41,863 bases of DNA from Caballeronia megalochromosomata. Its GTDB lineage: Bacteria > Pseudomonadota > Gammaproteobacteria > Burkholderiales > Burkholderiaceae. The stretch is taken from contig LRBF01000072.1 of assembly GCA_001580565.1 (NCBI GenBank), positions 1 to 41,863 of the forward strand, read 5' to 3'. Both the position numbers and the translations under genes were made by a program. Of the stretch, positions 17,201 to 24,326 are shown in pieces (position 1 is the first letter of the stretch; the number at the start of each line of letters is the position of its first letter). The notes beneath the pieces are model-generated. The model was given only the letters and a program-made list of their open reading frames with translations, was not told the DNA's origin and ran no database searches.

Positions 17201-17832
17201 GCAGGCGGGACCGCGTAGTCAATTCCCATCGCGCCGATGGCGTTCCAGACGGCTGACGCTAATTCCCACGCGCGCTTCGGTCCGTCTTGATAACCATTGA
17301 TGGCGCCGGGCTTTCCTGCGCTGCGGAGGATTTCCGCTGCTTGCTTGAGAACTCGCTCGATTGCCGGTTCGTTCGGTTGGACGAACGCAGCCACCATATC
17401 GGGAAGCGATGACAGACCGCTCCATTGATTCCGAGGGAGCAAGTCAACAATAGATTCGGTCCTAGCCAAATCCACGGGGTCTTCGTTGCCCTGAGTCAGA
17501 TTAAATGTGACGACCGCTTTCTCTGACTCCGTTAACCGTCCAAGCAATGGGCCGTCAAGACCGAGGTCGATGTCTGAGAGCCGAATCGTCTGCCCGGACG
17601 CCAGATGGTCGATGTGCCAGGTCTTCGGCTTCAGAAACGGGGGCTCAGAGCCGACTGTCAGTCGCAGCGACTTGTAGTCGCTCCTCGTGTCGTTGACCAA
17701 CGACAACTCGCGAATCACCGGAACGGCGTTCTGGAAGTCGGCGAGGTTGACCTTGTTGGCAAGCGTCGTCTTGATTTCGACGCAGCACGGCTTCTCCGGC
17801 TCAGCAGCCGGCTCGGTTGCTACTGTATCCAT
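11227..17832 (-). CDS. giant DUF4011 / SF1 helicase / Vsr-like nuclease / DUF3320 protein
   Basis: 2201 residues. In order: a beta-rich N-terminus; a transglutaminase-like segment (about 230-265, CLDLTLFACAALEQAG with a later His in EGHAFPGVWL); the DUF4011 region (RLTRWQRKLLDLSLRNNLL); helicase motif I GPPGTGKSQTISNL (about 705); motif II VVVFDEASQIP (about 1556) with GDPKQLPPTSYF; motif IV-like WHYRSRHESLIAFSN; SVQGDERD; motif VI RRLNVAITRAR; a Vsr/DUF559-like nuclease (about 1870-1965, FRIDLGVVDP, AGVECDGATYH); and a C-terminal DUF3320-like part (about 2075). It should be an ATP-driven nucleic-acid translocase with a DNA cutter. Proteins of this plan are common in defence islands. The start at 17832 has no strong ribosome site. 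Confidence 0.9.
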   Translation of the reverse strand: MDTVATEPAAEPEKPCCVEIKTTLANKVNLADFQNAVPVIRELSLVNDTRSDYKSLRLTVGSEPPFLKPKTWHIDHLASGQTIRLSDIDLGLDGPLLGRLTESEKAVVTFNLTQGNEDPVDLARTESIVDLLPRNQWSGLSSLPDMVAAFVQPNEPAIERVLKQAAEILRSAGKPGAINGYQDGPKRAWELASAVWNAIGAMGIDYAVPPASFEYNGQKVRAPGHIAESKLGTCLDLTLFACAALEQAGLNPLVVFQEGHAFPGVWLKPEEFSTTVVDDITALRKRVKLKEMVLFESTFLAQRPLPKFSFAAEKGEEHISEEAEGKFELAVDIRRARLQRIKPLASEQAVVRGSADEDSSDNRTPIWEDAPDLPTTFGGTDVDGDLERPEDRLTRWQRKLLDLSLRNNLLSFKAGKKSVKLDAPEPGLLEDILAEGQALKLLTRPDLMNGADPRSQAIHEAREREHIRRRHALDALKRKEVFIGLSQEEMDDRLLELFRSSRTTLQESGSNTLYLALGFLSWTRDDKDDKKYRAPLILVPVSLERRSARSGFGLKLHDDVPRFNPTLIEMLRQDFELELGIRDTELPKDDSGLDVAGIWKTVSNAIKDIKGWEVVEDVVLASFSFAKYLMWRDLTERTEQLKHNAVVRHLIDTPRDSYQTSVEFPDVRRLDRELPVKETFCPLPADSSQLSAVVAGSKGKDFVLIGPPGTGKSQTISNLIAQFLAEKKRVLFVSEKMAALDVVYRRLADVGLGNFCLELHSSKARKTEVLEQLRVSWDATSALAPEQWHAEAERLEAIRSQLNGYVERLHNRHENGLSVYEAIGRVVGGHDLPALRLSWPSSKAHNLDGIRALRETAELLDVNAKAFGEGQLNATPLAHVAQTEWSPLWQSAFLDVAEAVPDVVSRFEKAADDLRAAIGLPSLPLDARVREGLRMLAATLPLASGYDWRFALRPDAKAIADALRQAVPMLERYRELLAGLSAPKGNQTLEDLRLGITQVQRDAELRAALSQPWNETLRNRLANGIELLRSRLGTVRQLSLPYNESIPTKTVAELQSDLRELKDSSWPMSMMRKRSLTKKLKELATGGSEPDIDGDIERLVKIDMLNEQIKALDDLSLPTSNAWAGLTTELDVVRALLAFQTALVQVHARNDWEDVGLDPVSRGQCGDAARVDLQRMRELRQTEQVVRRLAPLQADTDAIWSAFQTDVGVAKAYVTFQGALAAARAESHWLDDGFSAIESGRAGATAAADLRKIRELVTLNTRLQAHSELSAKTSGLWSGLKTKTEGVEPALKFFESLAAALANLAGTPELLAAVKAPVALLLGDSNVLLEPSGVVAGTGRIYAEALKAFDEAVTKFASASGLAQPEHTSFAALLPTEITERARNVSKHANRLNAWCAWRKVRQHALSLGLAPLVAGVEQGVIARGCAKEVFETDYCRWWLNAVVDADEVLRTFVSVEHEKRIQDFRERDEQFIALTQAWVRAQLSAGLPSPAKVSHGSEWGLLRYEMQKKTRHLPLRELMTKASTAILRLTPCLLMSPLSIAQYLPAETSDFDVVVFDEASQIPVWDAIGAMARGRQVIMVGDPKQLPPTSYFDRAESDVDDTDVETELESILEECIGANLPTMKLSWHYRSRHESLIAFSNYRYYGGDLVTFPSPVTDDRAVSFHLASGGQYERGASRTNKPEAKALVADLVSRLKSPGFAESGQTVGVATFNAEQQRLIEDLLDAERRKDPSIEQHFADTALEPVFVKNLESVQGDERDIMYFSITYGPGLDGTMPMNFGPMNQQGGERRLNVAITRARQELRVFGSFRPEKMDLTRTQALGVRDLKHFLEFAERGARALGEAVAGSIGDFDSPFEKAVCVALAERGWTVHPQVGVSAFRIDLGVVDPDAPGRYLAGVECDGATYHRSATARDRDKLREQVLRGLGWEIVRIWSTDWWIDMRGTLEKVDAKLQAFLSVRRELRAIDETCAAAIAEEAIAAAQTSGADEGEQAVCEDADESDAENAGEPTDYIHAFAPARYARAVAPLETQPSTATFIEADFALTEHVCAPERFFDQDYDAELASMLAHVVAIEAPIRDEVLARRIARAHGWSRTGGRILDRVVELANKHFDCDREDVGLFFREKGSAEKEWSFRRAPEGVVRVLDEISSLELSALAREIKSHVSNREGGILSMTKTLGLSKLRAANRERLERAWDNTPR

Positions 17833-18399
17833 CGGACCCCGACCCCCCGTTTCTTTTACTTATCTGTATTGTCTCGTTCTGCGTGGCCGCTTCATTCCGC
17901 AAATAGACGGCGATTCTAAGGGCAATTCGCATCATCGAGGAGAAACGCTTGCGCCAGCCCGCTTCCCTTCAGCTTACGACGTACGCTCCAACCGGTTGCG
18001 CCGGAAAGCGACGTCGTCGGCGAACTCGCGGAAACCGAGCCGCCCCGACTTCGCGGCATGGAGTCGAGGGTACCGATATCGTAGTGCTAATTCTGTCTTC
18101 GCTCGCACGCGCGCTGGACTTTACTGAGAGCCTGCCGACGTTCATTTATCAACTTGATAATGATAACGCCTCTGATGAGGTTCGTTGACAAAAATCGCTT
18201 CGTCGAGCGGGCGGGCGTACCCGGTGCGCGCCACGTCACCCGGTATGCACCGGAACGTAACGGAGTTTCGCGGGGAATCTTTGCAGAGCTAGCTCAAGTT
18301 TTCCGGAACGCTGCCGTAATTGCCATCGAGCGAGCTCTCGCCGGAAGTATTCGGCGGGGGCACGCTGAAATCCAATCAACAAAAAAACCGAGGGCGTTG
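17833..18399. other. intergenic region between divergent genes
   Basis: 567 bases without a convincing gene. On the plus strand TTGATAATGATAACG (GATAATGATAA at 18156-18166) matches the first two hexamers of a Fur box and could also act as a -10 region; the third hexamer does not match. I see no clear promoter for the giant helicase on the minus strand. Confidence 0.4.
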
Positions 18400-18939
18400 A
18401 TGAAGTCAATTTTGGCGTTGGTAGCGGTTGCAAGCTTGGCAGGTTGCTCCACGTACGCAGTTCCGCGATATTCCATAAATGCGGACAACGTGGTTGCAAT
18501 GAAAACCACCGTAGTCAACGGCGTAGGGGTCGGCCAATTCACTCAAGCGCCGATTCCAAACGAGAGCCCGAACCAAATCATGTGTCGTGCGGTCGGCCCA
18601 ATCAAGACCCCCGACGGGGAGTCTTTCGCCGAGTTCGTGAAAGCCGGTTTCATCTCTGAACTCAAAATCGCCGGCGTGTATGCTCCGACCGCCCCCGTTC
18701 AGCTGACCGGCCAACTTGAAAACATTGGATTCTCGTCCGTCAGCGGCACATGGAATCTGGGTCTCACCATCAAGTCATCGAACGGGCGCAGCATGAGTAT
18801 TGCCGAGGCCTACTCGTACACGTCCAGCTATTATGGTGAGACTGCATGCAACCAGACTGCACAGGCGCTCATGCCGGCGGTGCAGGACCTTCTCGCGAAG
18901 GTCGTCCAGTCGCCCGAGTTTCCCACGCTATTGAAGTAA
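18400..18939 (+). CDS. predicted lipoprotein, 179 aa
   Basis: The start is MKSILALVAVASLAGCSTYA (18400) with lipobox LAGC. An earlier in-frame ATG at 18154 would put 82 non-signal residues in front and is rejected. The mature part is beta-rich: a segment with PNQIMCRAVGPIKTPDG, then VQLTGQLENIGFSSVSG and WNLGLTIKSSNGRSMSI. A second Cys pair (IMCRA, ETACNQ) may form a disulfide. The C-terminal helix is LMPAVQDLLAKVVQS. It resembles short lipoproteins of unknown role common in Burkholderiales. The gene stands alone. Confidence 0.8.
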   Translation: MKSILALVAVASLAGCSTYAVPRYSINADNVVAMKTTVVNGVGVGQFTQAPIPNESPNQIMCRAVGPIKTPDGESFAEFVKAGFISELKIAGVYAPTAPVQLTGQLENIGFSSVSGTWNLGLTIKSSNGRSMSIAEAYSYTSSYYGETACNQTAQALMPAVQDLLAKVVQSPEFPTLLK

Positions 18940-19079
18940 TGCGCCGCACCAAAGTTGGGTCCGGTGGCTCCTAGCGGACGGCCACACTCGGCCGCCGCGC
19001 GTCGAACCCCCGCGGATGTGATTGGTCGGTTCAGCGGCACTGTAAGCAAGCGCCGCTGGACCTTAGCTCTCTGTACCCG

Positions 19080-19283
19080 CTATTTGTTGCCGGCAGTTGG
19101 TGCGTTGCCGCGGCCGCCGCCGGATGGATTTCCCGTTGTGCTTGGCCAGTTTCCACCTGGGAACCCCGTCGGTGGTCTGCCGCGCCCGCTCGAGCTGCCC
19201 TGCGAGGCTCCGCTGCGCGCTCCGCTGGATTTGCTACCAGCAGTGCCTGCTTTGCCGCCACCGCTCCTGCCGCCATTGCTCAT
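19080..19283 (-). CDS. small Gly/Ser-rich protein, 67 aa
   Basis: MSNGGRSGGGKAGTAGSKSS begins at 19283 behind a very good ribosome site (GGAGGTGCCAATC-ATG). The composition is almost only Gly, Ser, Ala, Arg, Pro, Asn and Thr, with no hydrophobic core, so the protein is probably disordered. Similar short Gly-rich basic proteins occur in Burkholderiales, function unknown. The coding call rests on the ribosome site and uninterrupted frame; the low-complexity sequence limits certainty. Confidence 0.6.
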   Translation of the reverse strand: MSNGGRSGGGKAGTAGSKSSGARSGASQGSSSGRGRPPTGFPGGNWPSTTGNPSGGGRGNAPTAGNK

Positions 19284-19385
19284 GATTGGCACCTCCAATT
19301 TCGGCAAGTCGCCGACCACTCCAGTATGGGCCGGCGCTTGCTCCTTGCACAGAGGGCATATTGTGCGCAATATCGCAAGCTAGGG

Positions 19386-19540
19386 AAACTCAGGCGGTCT
19401 TCGCATGCGTAGCGAAAGCAAAGAAGCGCCGCTTCGGCAACGACTCTTTTAGAGGTCGAGAGCGCAGGTTTGATGTCAAGCCGGCAACCGTGTGTCTCAA
19501 GCTGCGCGCGTTGAAGAAGCTGATGGACACGGCGGCGTAA
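19386..19540 (+). pseudogene. HU remnant 2: arm and last helix only
   Basis: A second isolated C-terminal fragment of the HU/H1-like family: AKAKKRRFGNDSFRGRERRF, then DVKPATVCLKLRALKKLMDTAA and stop. The arm-tip Pro is lost (NDSF instead of KDPF). It has diverged more than the remnant at 6.8 kb and has only a weak, imperfect copy of the family's terminator hairpin near 19564. No start codon, promoter or leader precedes it. Confidence 0.65.
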
Positions 19541-19697
19541 GCGTTCGTTGTCGCCGTGCCAAAGGGCCGCTCCGTGCGGGCTTCTTCGCCTCTGCTTCTC
19601 GGACTGAGCGCTGGAGCGGCGTATTGACGCACGGCGTCTGTGTCTTAGAGACGACACAGGCTGGATGGTGCTCGCCAGTTCGTCAATGCGGTTCTCA

Positions 19698-20555
19698 CTA
19701 GAAGCGGGCGTCAACGCCTAGAAGCTTCAAGGCCCGTTCCAGAACGGCAATCTCCCGCGCAAAAGACGGACTGGTGGCCTGGGTCACCTGCCCGTCCTTC
19801 TCCGCATTTTTCAGAGATTGAAGCACTTGCGCGATTTGCTGGGCAACTTGCTCCTCGCGCGTCAACGGCTGCAGCGTCACGGGCGCAGGCCGCGGGGGCT
19901 GAGCTACGAAAAGCGATGCGCTGGGAAACTGGTTCAGAAAAGCCGCGGCTTCTCGAAGTACAGCAAGAATGGCCTCACGATTTCCTGGTCGTGTATTGGG
20001 GACCTTCGGACTCGGGTGAGCACACGCGACCAACCTCAAATCAGGCCGGAGAGCGGCGACCTGCGGCTGCGCCTGTTGAGCGTTTTTGCCCATGAAGACA
20101 ACCGCCCGAAGCTTCGCAACATCTGAATGAGACGTGGAAGCGGCTTGAGCCCTTGTTCCAAGTCTTGCGGCGTCGCAGCGCGAATTCGAGCCCCGTCGCC
20201 TATGTACCACGGCACCACGTTCCAGAGAAGTGAGCGGGTGCGAGGGATATCCGCATCCTCGTGAAGGAGAAACATGTTCTTTGCCGTCTCGTCAGGATTA
20301 TTGCGGGAGACGAACGTCGACGCTACGGCGCGAGCACTGGTGCCTCCAGAAGGAACAAAATCTCGGCGCCCACTCCGGCATCCCATGGGTCGAAGTCTGG
20401 TACTTGTGCCCCGGGGCCTGCCTTAGACGTAATTCTTCGACGTATGCAGTGAGAGGTGCGACGTGAGGTTCACGCAACTGCCGGATGCGGGCACCTTTGA
20501 CCGCGGGGTCTCCGAGAGATTTTGGTCGGTCGACGCTTTCCCAGAGTTGTTCCAT
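19698..20555 (-). pseudogene. uracil-DNA glycosylase family gene, three frame breaks
   Basis: The product would remove uracil from DNA. Four frame segments join into one glycosylase of about 286 residues: MEQLWESVDRP...GHK; then VPDFDPWDAGVGAEILFLL; then ARAVASTFVSRNNPDETAKN...WNVVPWYIGDGARIRAAT; then KLRAVVFMGKNAQ...AHPSPKVPNTRPGNR with the family's HPSP motif. The breaks lie near 20404, 20339 and 20117. Each is repaired by one added base that doubles a G or C (AAG to AAGG, CCAG to CCAGG, TTGCG to TTGCCG). Three undercounted doublets may be real decay or sequencing error. The start at 20555 is reasonable, with GAGGAA upstream. Confidence 0.75.
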
Positions 20556-20824
20556 CGCGCGTTCCTCGTCGTGTTGTTGTTCGAAGCCGTCCGCTATTAG
20601 GCCATAGTGCTGCGCCGGTATGTGTGCCAGTCGATGACCACCACACGACTCTGCGCTTGCCAGTCGCAGGAGTCGGCACGTGCCGTAATCCGTGGGACCT
20701 CCAGACGCGCCCTCCCTCGTAAGCCACGCTTCATTTGCATTTCATTGCGGCAAACCCACTGCGAAGCGGAGATTGAGCGAAGAGGCTTCCGAGCCAGAAG
20801 TGCGTCGAGTGCATCGCGCGCTGC

Positions 20825-21001
20825 CTAAAGTTCAAAGATAGCTGCAGTCAGATGAGCAAGCAGCAATGTTCGGCTGGCAGTGTCCGTCCCGGCATCGAAC
20901 TGCTCTTTGAGAGCCTGCGATGCCAACTGGACTTCTCGAGCCGCGTTCGCAACGCGCTCGACAGAAGCACCCTCGCTGCTCTTCTGCTCGGCCTTTCCCA
21001 T
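20825..21001 (-). CDS. small helical protein, 58 aa (paralog of 25.2 kb)
   Basis: MGKAEQKSSEGASVERVANA... is predicted all-helical. It aligns with the protein at 25201-25437: both share VxRVAxAAxxVQxAS, a Phe six to ten residues later, and TLLLAxLxA near the end. It begins 60 bp after the glycosylase-like gene on the same strand. The ribosome site is weak, and an in-frame GTG near 21046 is an alternative start. I do not recognise a family. Confidence 0.55.
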   Translation of the reverse strand: MGKAEQKSSEGASVERVANAAREVQLASQALKEQFDAGTDTASRTLLLAHLTAAIFEL

Positions 21002-21060
21002 CTGATTTTTGCCTACCGTTGTTTCGAGGACGTTCCGAGCTGCCCTCGCCACAGCTTGAC

Positions 21061-21795
21061 CTACGCGGCCGACTTCAGCGCAACTGTATCTGGGACGTGT
21101 GCCTCGGGAAGTGGCCTGGCTTCGGCAAACTCCCAGTCGAGCCCATCTCGCACTACCGGTGCCCACTTCCGCCAGCTGAAGAAGCTGCTCGGATGCCGAA
21201 CGAACAAAAGCTTCACCGCCCTTCCGCTCTTCGTGTGGACCAATGCAGAGCGAGCACAGAATCGGCCAACTTTCGTCGGATGTCGCTCGCAGTTAAAGTG
21301 CAGCCCTTCTTCGCGCGAGGCCAGCCGAAGTGCGTTGAGTGACTCTACTCCGAAAACCAAGCACTGCTCCACGCCCATAACGTCGAACAAGTCTAACGCG
21401 GCGGTCCATCCCGCTTGATATTGCTCCTCCGTCGGCCGACGCTTTACCGACTTCATAAAATCGAGCACTAGGTTATGGTAAGCAACGGATAACCAAAGCG
21501 ATTGCTTCTGGGTATCGCTTGGGTTGCGCCTCTGGAATATTGCGCGTTCAATGTTGCGGACGTAGCGTGAGTCCCGGTCGAACTTCAGTGCATGGTTCTT
21601 ATGAGTAACGCGCAGACCCGAAGTTAGTGCGTAACGCTTGTCGAACGCTTCGCCTTCGTTCCATCGGTACACGCTCTCGCCAAGTATCATTGTTTTGACA
21701 GCAGACTTTGAGAATTCGCTGCCCACCCAACGCCACCATTTGATTTGCTGGCGGGTTTCAAACAGGTGGTCAAACGACAAATCGAGGTGGTCCAT
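21061..21795 (-). CDS. uracil-DNA-glycosylase-fold-like protein, 244 aa
   Basis: The start is MDHLDLSFDHLFETRQQIKW at 21795; longer frames run over the receiver gene before it. Features that recall the uracil-DNA glycosylase superfamily are a first-strand motif MILGESVYRWNEG (residues 36-48), a central WLSVAYHNLVLDF with RRPTEEQ, the strand QCLVFGVESLNAL, and RHPSSFFSWRKW (about residue 200) where glycosylases have their HPS loop. No closer family is recognised and activity is not proven. It starts 12 bp after the receiver gene, so the two are probably co-translated. The next gene is the short helical protein. Confidence 0.65.
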   Translation of the reverse strand: MDHLDLSFDHLFETRQQIKWWRWVGSEFSKSAVKTMILGESVYRWNEGEAFDKRYALTSGLRVTHKNHALKFDRDSRYVRNIERAIFQRRNPSDTQKQSLWLSVAYHNLVLDFMKSVKRRPTEEQYQAGWTAALDLFDVMGVEQCLVFGVESLNALRLASREEGLHFNCERHPTKVGRFCARSALVHTKSGRAVKLLFVRHPSSFFSWRKWAPVVRDGLDWEFAEARPLPEAHVPDTVALKSAA

Positions 21796-21806
21796 AGCAG
21801 TAGTTG

Positions 21807-22108
21807 TTATCTGTTTTGTTTGAGTACAAGGCGTTCGATGGCGAGTACGCCTGATTCCATTTTCGTCCGCGCCGAACTGTTCGCAGAGTGTACGAAGATT
21901 TTGGGCGGCTGGAAACCCGAAGCGCGACGGCCTCTTCAACCCACAGAATGACATCATAGCCCGTGCCGCGTTCATCGTCGCCGAGGTCGTGGTCAAGGCT
22001 AATCTCCTCGACGGCTCCGGTTTCGAGCAGCCTGATTGCCTCGTGCGGCCAGTAGACGCGAGTCCAACCTTCGGTAGTGACCCGCTCATCTTCGAGGAAG
22101 ACCTTCAT
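21807..22108 (-). pseudogene. cyclic-phosphate-processing receiver protein, frameshifted
   Basis: MKVFLEDERVTTEGWTRVYW, then RLLETGAVEEISLDHDLGDD and YDVILWVEEAVALR match the receiver-like family thought to process cyclic phosphates on nucleic-acid ends. The frame then breaks near 21914-21918. Adding one G to the run CGGG restores GFQPPKIFVHSANSSARTKM and a proper end, giving 100 residues. The ATG overlaps the stop of the zinc-ribbon gene (ATGA), so translation is coupled. As written the protein loses its last third; a base-calling error in the G run is quite possible. Confidence 0.75.
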
Positions 22109-22545
22109 ACAGGCACGCCCAGCTCCGACATATCGAATGCTTCCGATGTGCGCCGAGGCTCTGCGCAACTATGGCAGTAGACAGCCAGTTCAAGCTCGTC
22201 AACAACTCGCGCAGAAACGAGCCCTGGCTCTGACGCATCTTCAAACTGCGACATGCTCACAGAAACGTGCGGCGCGCTTCTGTCGACAGCGCGCAAGCAA
22301 AGCGAGCAAGGCACCGTCTTGGCGGTCGTCGGATACACGGACGTCAGCGTCGAGGAAATGGCCGTTTCGGCGTAGTCGGCGCATTCCTGGCCGCAGAAGT
22401 CTGTCAGCACGTTGTCGTCTGAAACCAAGACGACACCGGGTTCGCTTCCCGGTACGGTTTGGCTGCGCTTCATCAGGCTGAAGAAGCCGCGCGCGAGTTC
22501 GTGGTCACAAACGCCGCAGTAACGACCTTGGTATGAATTGCTCAT
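22105..22545 (-). CDS. double zinc-ribbon protein, 146 aa
   Basis: The start is MSNSYQGRYCGVCDHELARG at 22545 with GGAGAG upstream. Eight cysteines form two four-Cys sets: C10-C13 with C51-C55, and C80-C83 with C124-C127, spaced as in treble-clef or zinc-ribbon folds. There is no enzyme motif. Small zinc proteins of this kind bind nucleic acid or proteins. It is the first gene of a tight minus-strand set: its stop overlaps the receiver-protein start, followed by the glycosylase-like protein. Confidence 0.75.
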   Translation of the reverse strand: MSNSYQGRYCGVCDHELARGFFSLMKRSQTVPGSEPGVVLVSDDNVLTDFCGQECADYAETAISSTLTSVYPTTAKTVPCSLCLRAVDRSAPHVSVSMSQFEDASEPGLVSARVVDELELAVYCHSCAEPRRTSEAFDMSELGVPV

Positions 22546-22642
22546 GCTTGTCTCTCCGTCAATTGCCGAGCAGATAGAAGCGGCTCGTCTGAGTGGAGAG
22601 CAGTCTATCCATCGACTGAGACAAGCGACGTCTCGATTTCTC

Positions 22643-23494
22643 TCATGCGACTTTCCATTCCTCGAGAATCTGCTGGGCCAGATATTCACATGGGGGTCGT
22701 GCGGAACGGGCACTGCGGACAAGCACGACCTCGACCTCGTTCATCGCGGGGACGCCGTCGTTCTCGGACAGCTGAATGAGATGGACCGGGATGCTGCATT
22801 TGGCGAGAGGTGCAATGGCAAGTCCGGCCTCCACCATGCTGAGCAGGCCGAGGAAACTCGGGCTTTCAAACGACATCCGGAACGCGATGTTCTCTCGGCG
22901 GAGCGCCCGTACAGCGTGGTCGCGGGCAGTGCTGCCGTCGGCGAAGACAGCGATTGGCAACGGACGCTCCAACCAAATCTTCCGCTTCGACGGCCCAGTC
23001 CACACCATCTGCTCATGCCTGATGAACTCGCCCGCGATTCCCTTTCCCTTCGTGAGGCACGCAAGGTCGATGGTGCCGTCCTCAACCATTGGCATGAGCG
23101 CGGCGCTGGGAAGACCGATAACGCGAATATCCACTCGTGGATGCATCAACGCGAACTTTGCTAGCACCTGTGGCAGCAACGAAGAAACGTAGTCGTCGGG
23201 GACTCCAATCGTCACCTGTCCTTCTACTTCGGGACGAACTATGGAGGCCCACGCTTCATCTCGCATCTCGAGCATCCGACGGCCATAGTCCGCCAGCCTC
23301 TTGCCTTCCGCGGTTGCTGAGACATTGCGCGTGTCCCGGACGAACAGTTGCTTTCCGAGCGCGTCCTCGATTGTCTTGATTTGCATACTGACGGCAGAGG
23401 GTGACCGAAACACGGTCTGAGCCGCCTTGGCAAACGAGCCCGAGTCCGCAACCGCCACAACCATTTCAAGCACATCAAAATCGAGCTTCTTCAT
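22643..23494 (-). CDS. LysR-family transcriptional regulator
   Basis: 283 residues. The winged helix-turn-helix is at residues 3-65 (FDVLEMVVAVADSGSFAKAA, SAVSMQIKTIEDALGKQLF) and a LysR substrate domain follows (VTIGVPDDYVSSLLPQVLAK...). It is divergent from a LysE exporter with 103 bp between starts, so it very likely controls that gene and itself in response to the exported compound. The inverted repeat TCAGA-AAA-TCTGA lies six bases before its start codon. Confidence 0.92.
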   Translation of the reverse strand: MKKLDFDVLEMVVAVADSGSFAKAAQTVFRSPSAVSMQIKTIEDALGKQLFVRDTRNVSATAEGKRLADYGRRMLEMRDEAWASIVRPEVEGQVTIGVPDDYVSSLLPQVLAKFALMHPRVDIRVIGLPSAALMPMVEDGTIDLACLTKGKGIAGEFIRHEQMVWTGPSKRKIWLERPLPIAVFADGSTARDHAVRALRRENIAFRMSFESPSFLGLLSMVEAGLAIAPLAKCSIPVHLIQLSENDGVPAMNEVEVVLVRSARSARPPCEYLAQQILEEWKVA

Positions 23495-23499
23495 ATTAT

Positions 23500-23512
23500 T
23501 CAGAAAATCTGA
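23500..23512. promoter_or_regulatory. inverted repeat between lysR and lysE
   Basis: TCAGA AAA TCTGA, a perfect 5-bp inverted repeat just before the regulator's start, where autorepression sites often lie. It differs from the T-N11-A form of typical LysR boxes, so the assignment is tentative. Confidence 0.35.
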
Positions 23513-23597
23513 CGAGTGCGCTCAGTTTAATTCGTTTCTCTTCATGGTCGCATGGTCCGACAATCGGTTCATCAAGATTTTTTGAAGGTGAAGCGCA

Positions 23598-24245
23598 ATG
23601 CAAGACGCTGGGTCGATGTACCAATTCCTCGCGGTGGGCGGGATGCTCGCCATTACGCCTGGTCCGAACATGGTCTACGTGATGTCGCGTTCGGTCGCGC
23701 AAGGGCGCGCCGCCGGCCTGATTTCGCTTGCCGGCGTAATGCTGGGATACCTCTTCTACATGTTCAGTGCCGCGTTCGGAATCACGGCGCTGGTACTCAA
23801 AGTGCCAGGTGCGAGTGCAGTTCTTGGCGCAGCAGGCTCGATGTACCTCGTTTATCTTGCGTGGCAAGCAGTGAAGCCCGGAGGGCGTTCACCGTTTCAG
23901 GTACGTCAGTTGACGCAGGAGCCGCCGCTACGTCTGCTTGCGATGGGGGCGACAACGAGCCTGCTGAACCCGAAGTTGGCGATGCTCTTCATTTCGCTGC
24001 TGCCGCAGTTCATCGACCACACGCGAAATGATGTGATGGGCCAATCCCTCATGCTCGGCTCGTTGCTAATTGCGGCCTTCGCCCTCGCGAATGGTCTTGT
24101 CGCCGTCGGCTCCAGCGGGATGGCCAAATTTCTCAACGGTCGACCCTCGCTACTGCTCGCACAGCGATGGGTGATGGGAGCAATGCTGGCTGGACTTGGA
24201 ATAAGCCTGGGTGTTGATTCCGTGAGGTCTTTTCTCAATTCCTGA
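23598..24245 (+). CDS. LysE/RhtB-family amino-acid exporter
   Basis: A 215-residue inner-membrane protein with about six hydrophobic segments. The LysE family signature is near the N-terminus (FLAVGGMLAITPGPNMVYVM, then SRSVAQGRAAGL). Length and topology fit the family, which exports amino acids or related metabolites. The ribosome site GAAGGTGAAG precedes ATG. The substrate cannot be told from sequence. It is divergent from the LysR regulator. Confidence 0.92.
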   Translation: MQDAGSMYQFLAVGGMLAITPGPNMVYVMSRSVAQGRAAGLISLAGVMLGYLFYMFSAAFGITALVLKVPGASAVLGAAGSMYLVYLAWQAVKPGGRSPFQVRQLTQEPPLRLLAMGATTSLLNPKLAMLFISLLPQFIDHTRNDVMGQSLMLGSLLIAAFALANGLVAVGSSGMAKFLNGRPSLLLAQRWVMGAMLAGLGISLGVDSVRSFLNS

Positions 24246-24326
24246 CCGCAGTGCGCGTTTGCTTGACGTCGGCGGTAGAAGCGCGACTATTTCGAGTTAG
24301 CGCTTCTATTTTCGTTTGCCACAGTA

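Noticed and set aside
18156..18166. GATAATGATAA as a Fur box
   Set aside because: Only two of three hexamers match and it is about 240 bp before the next gene; noted within the intergenic entry only.
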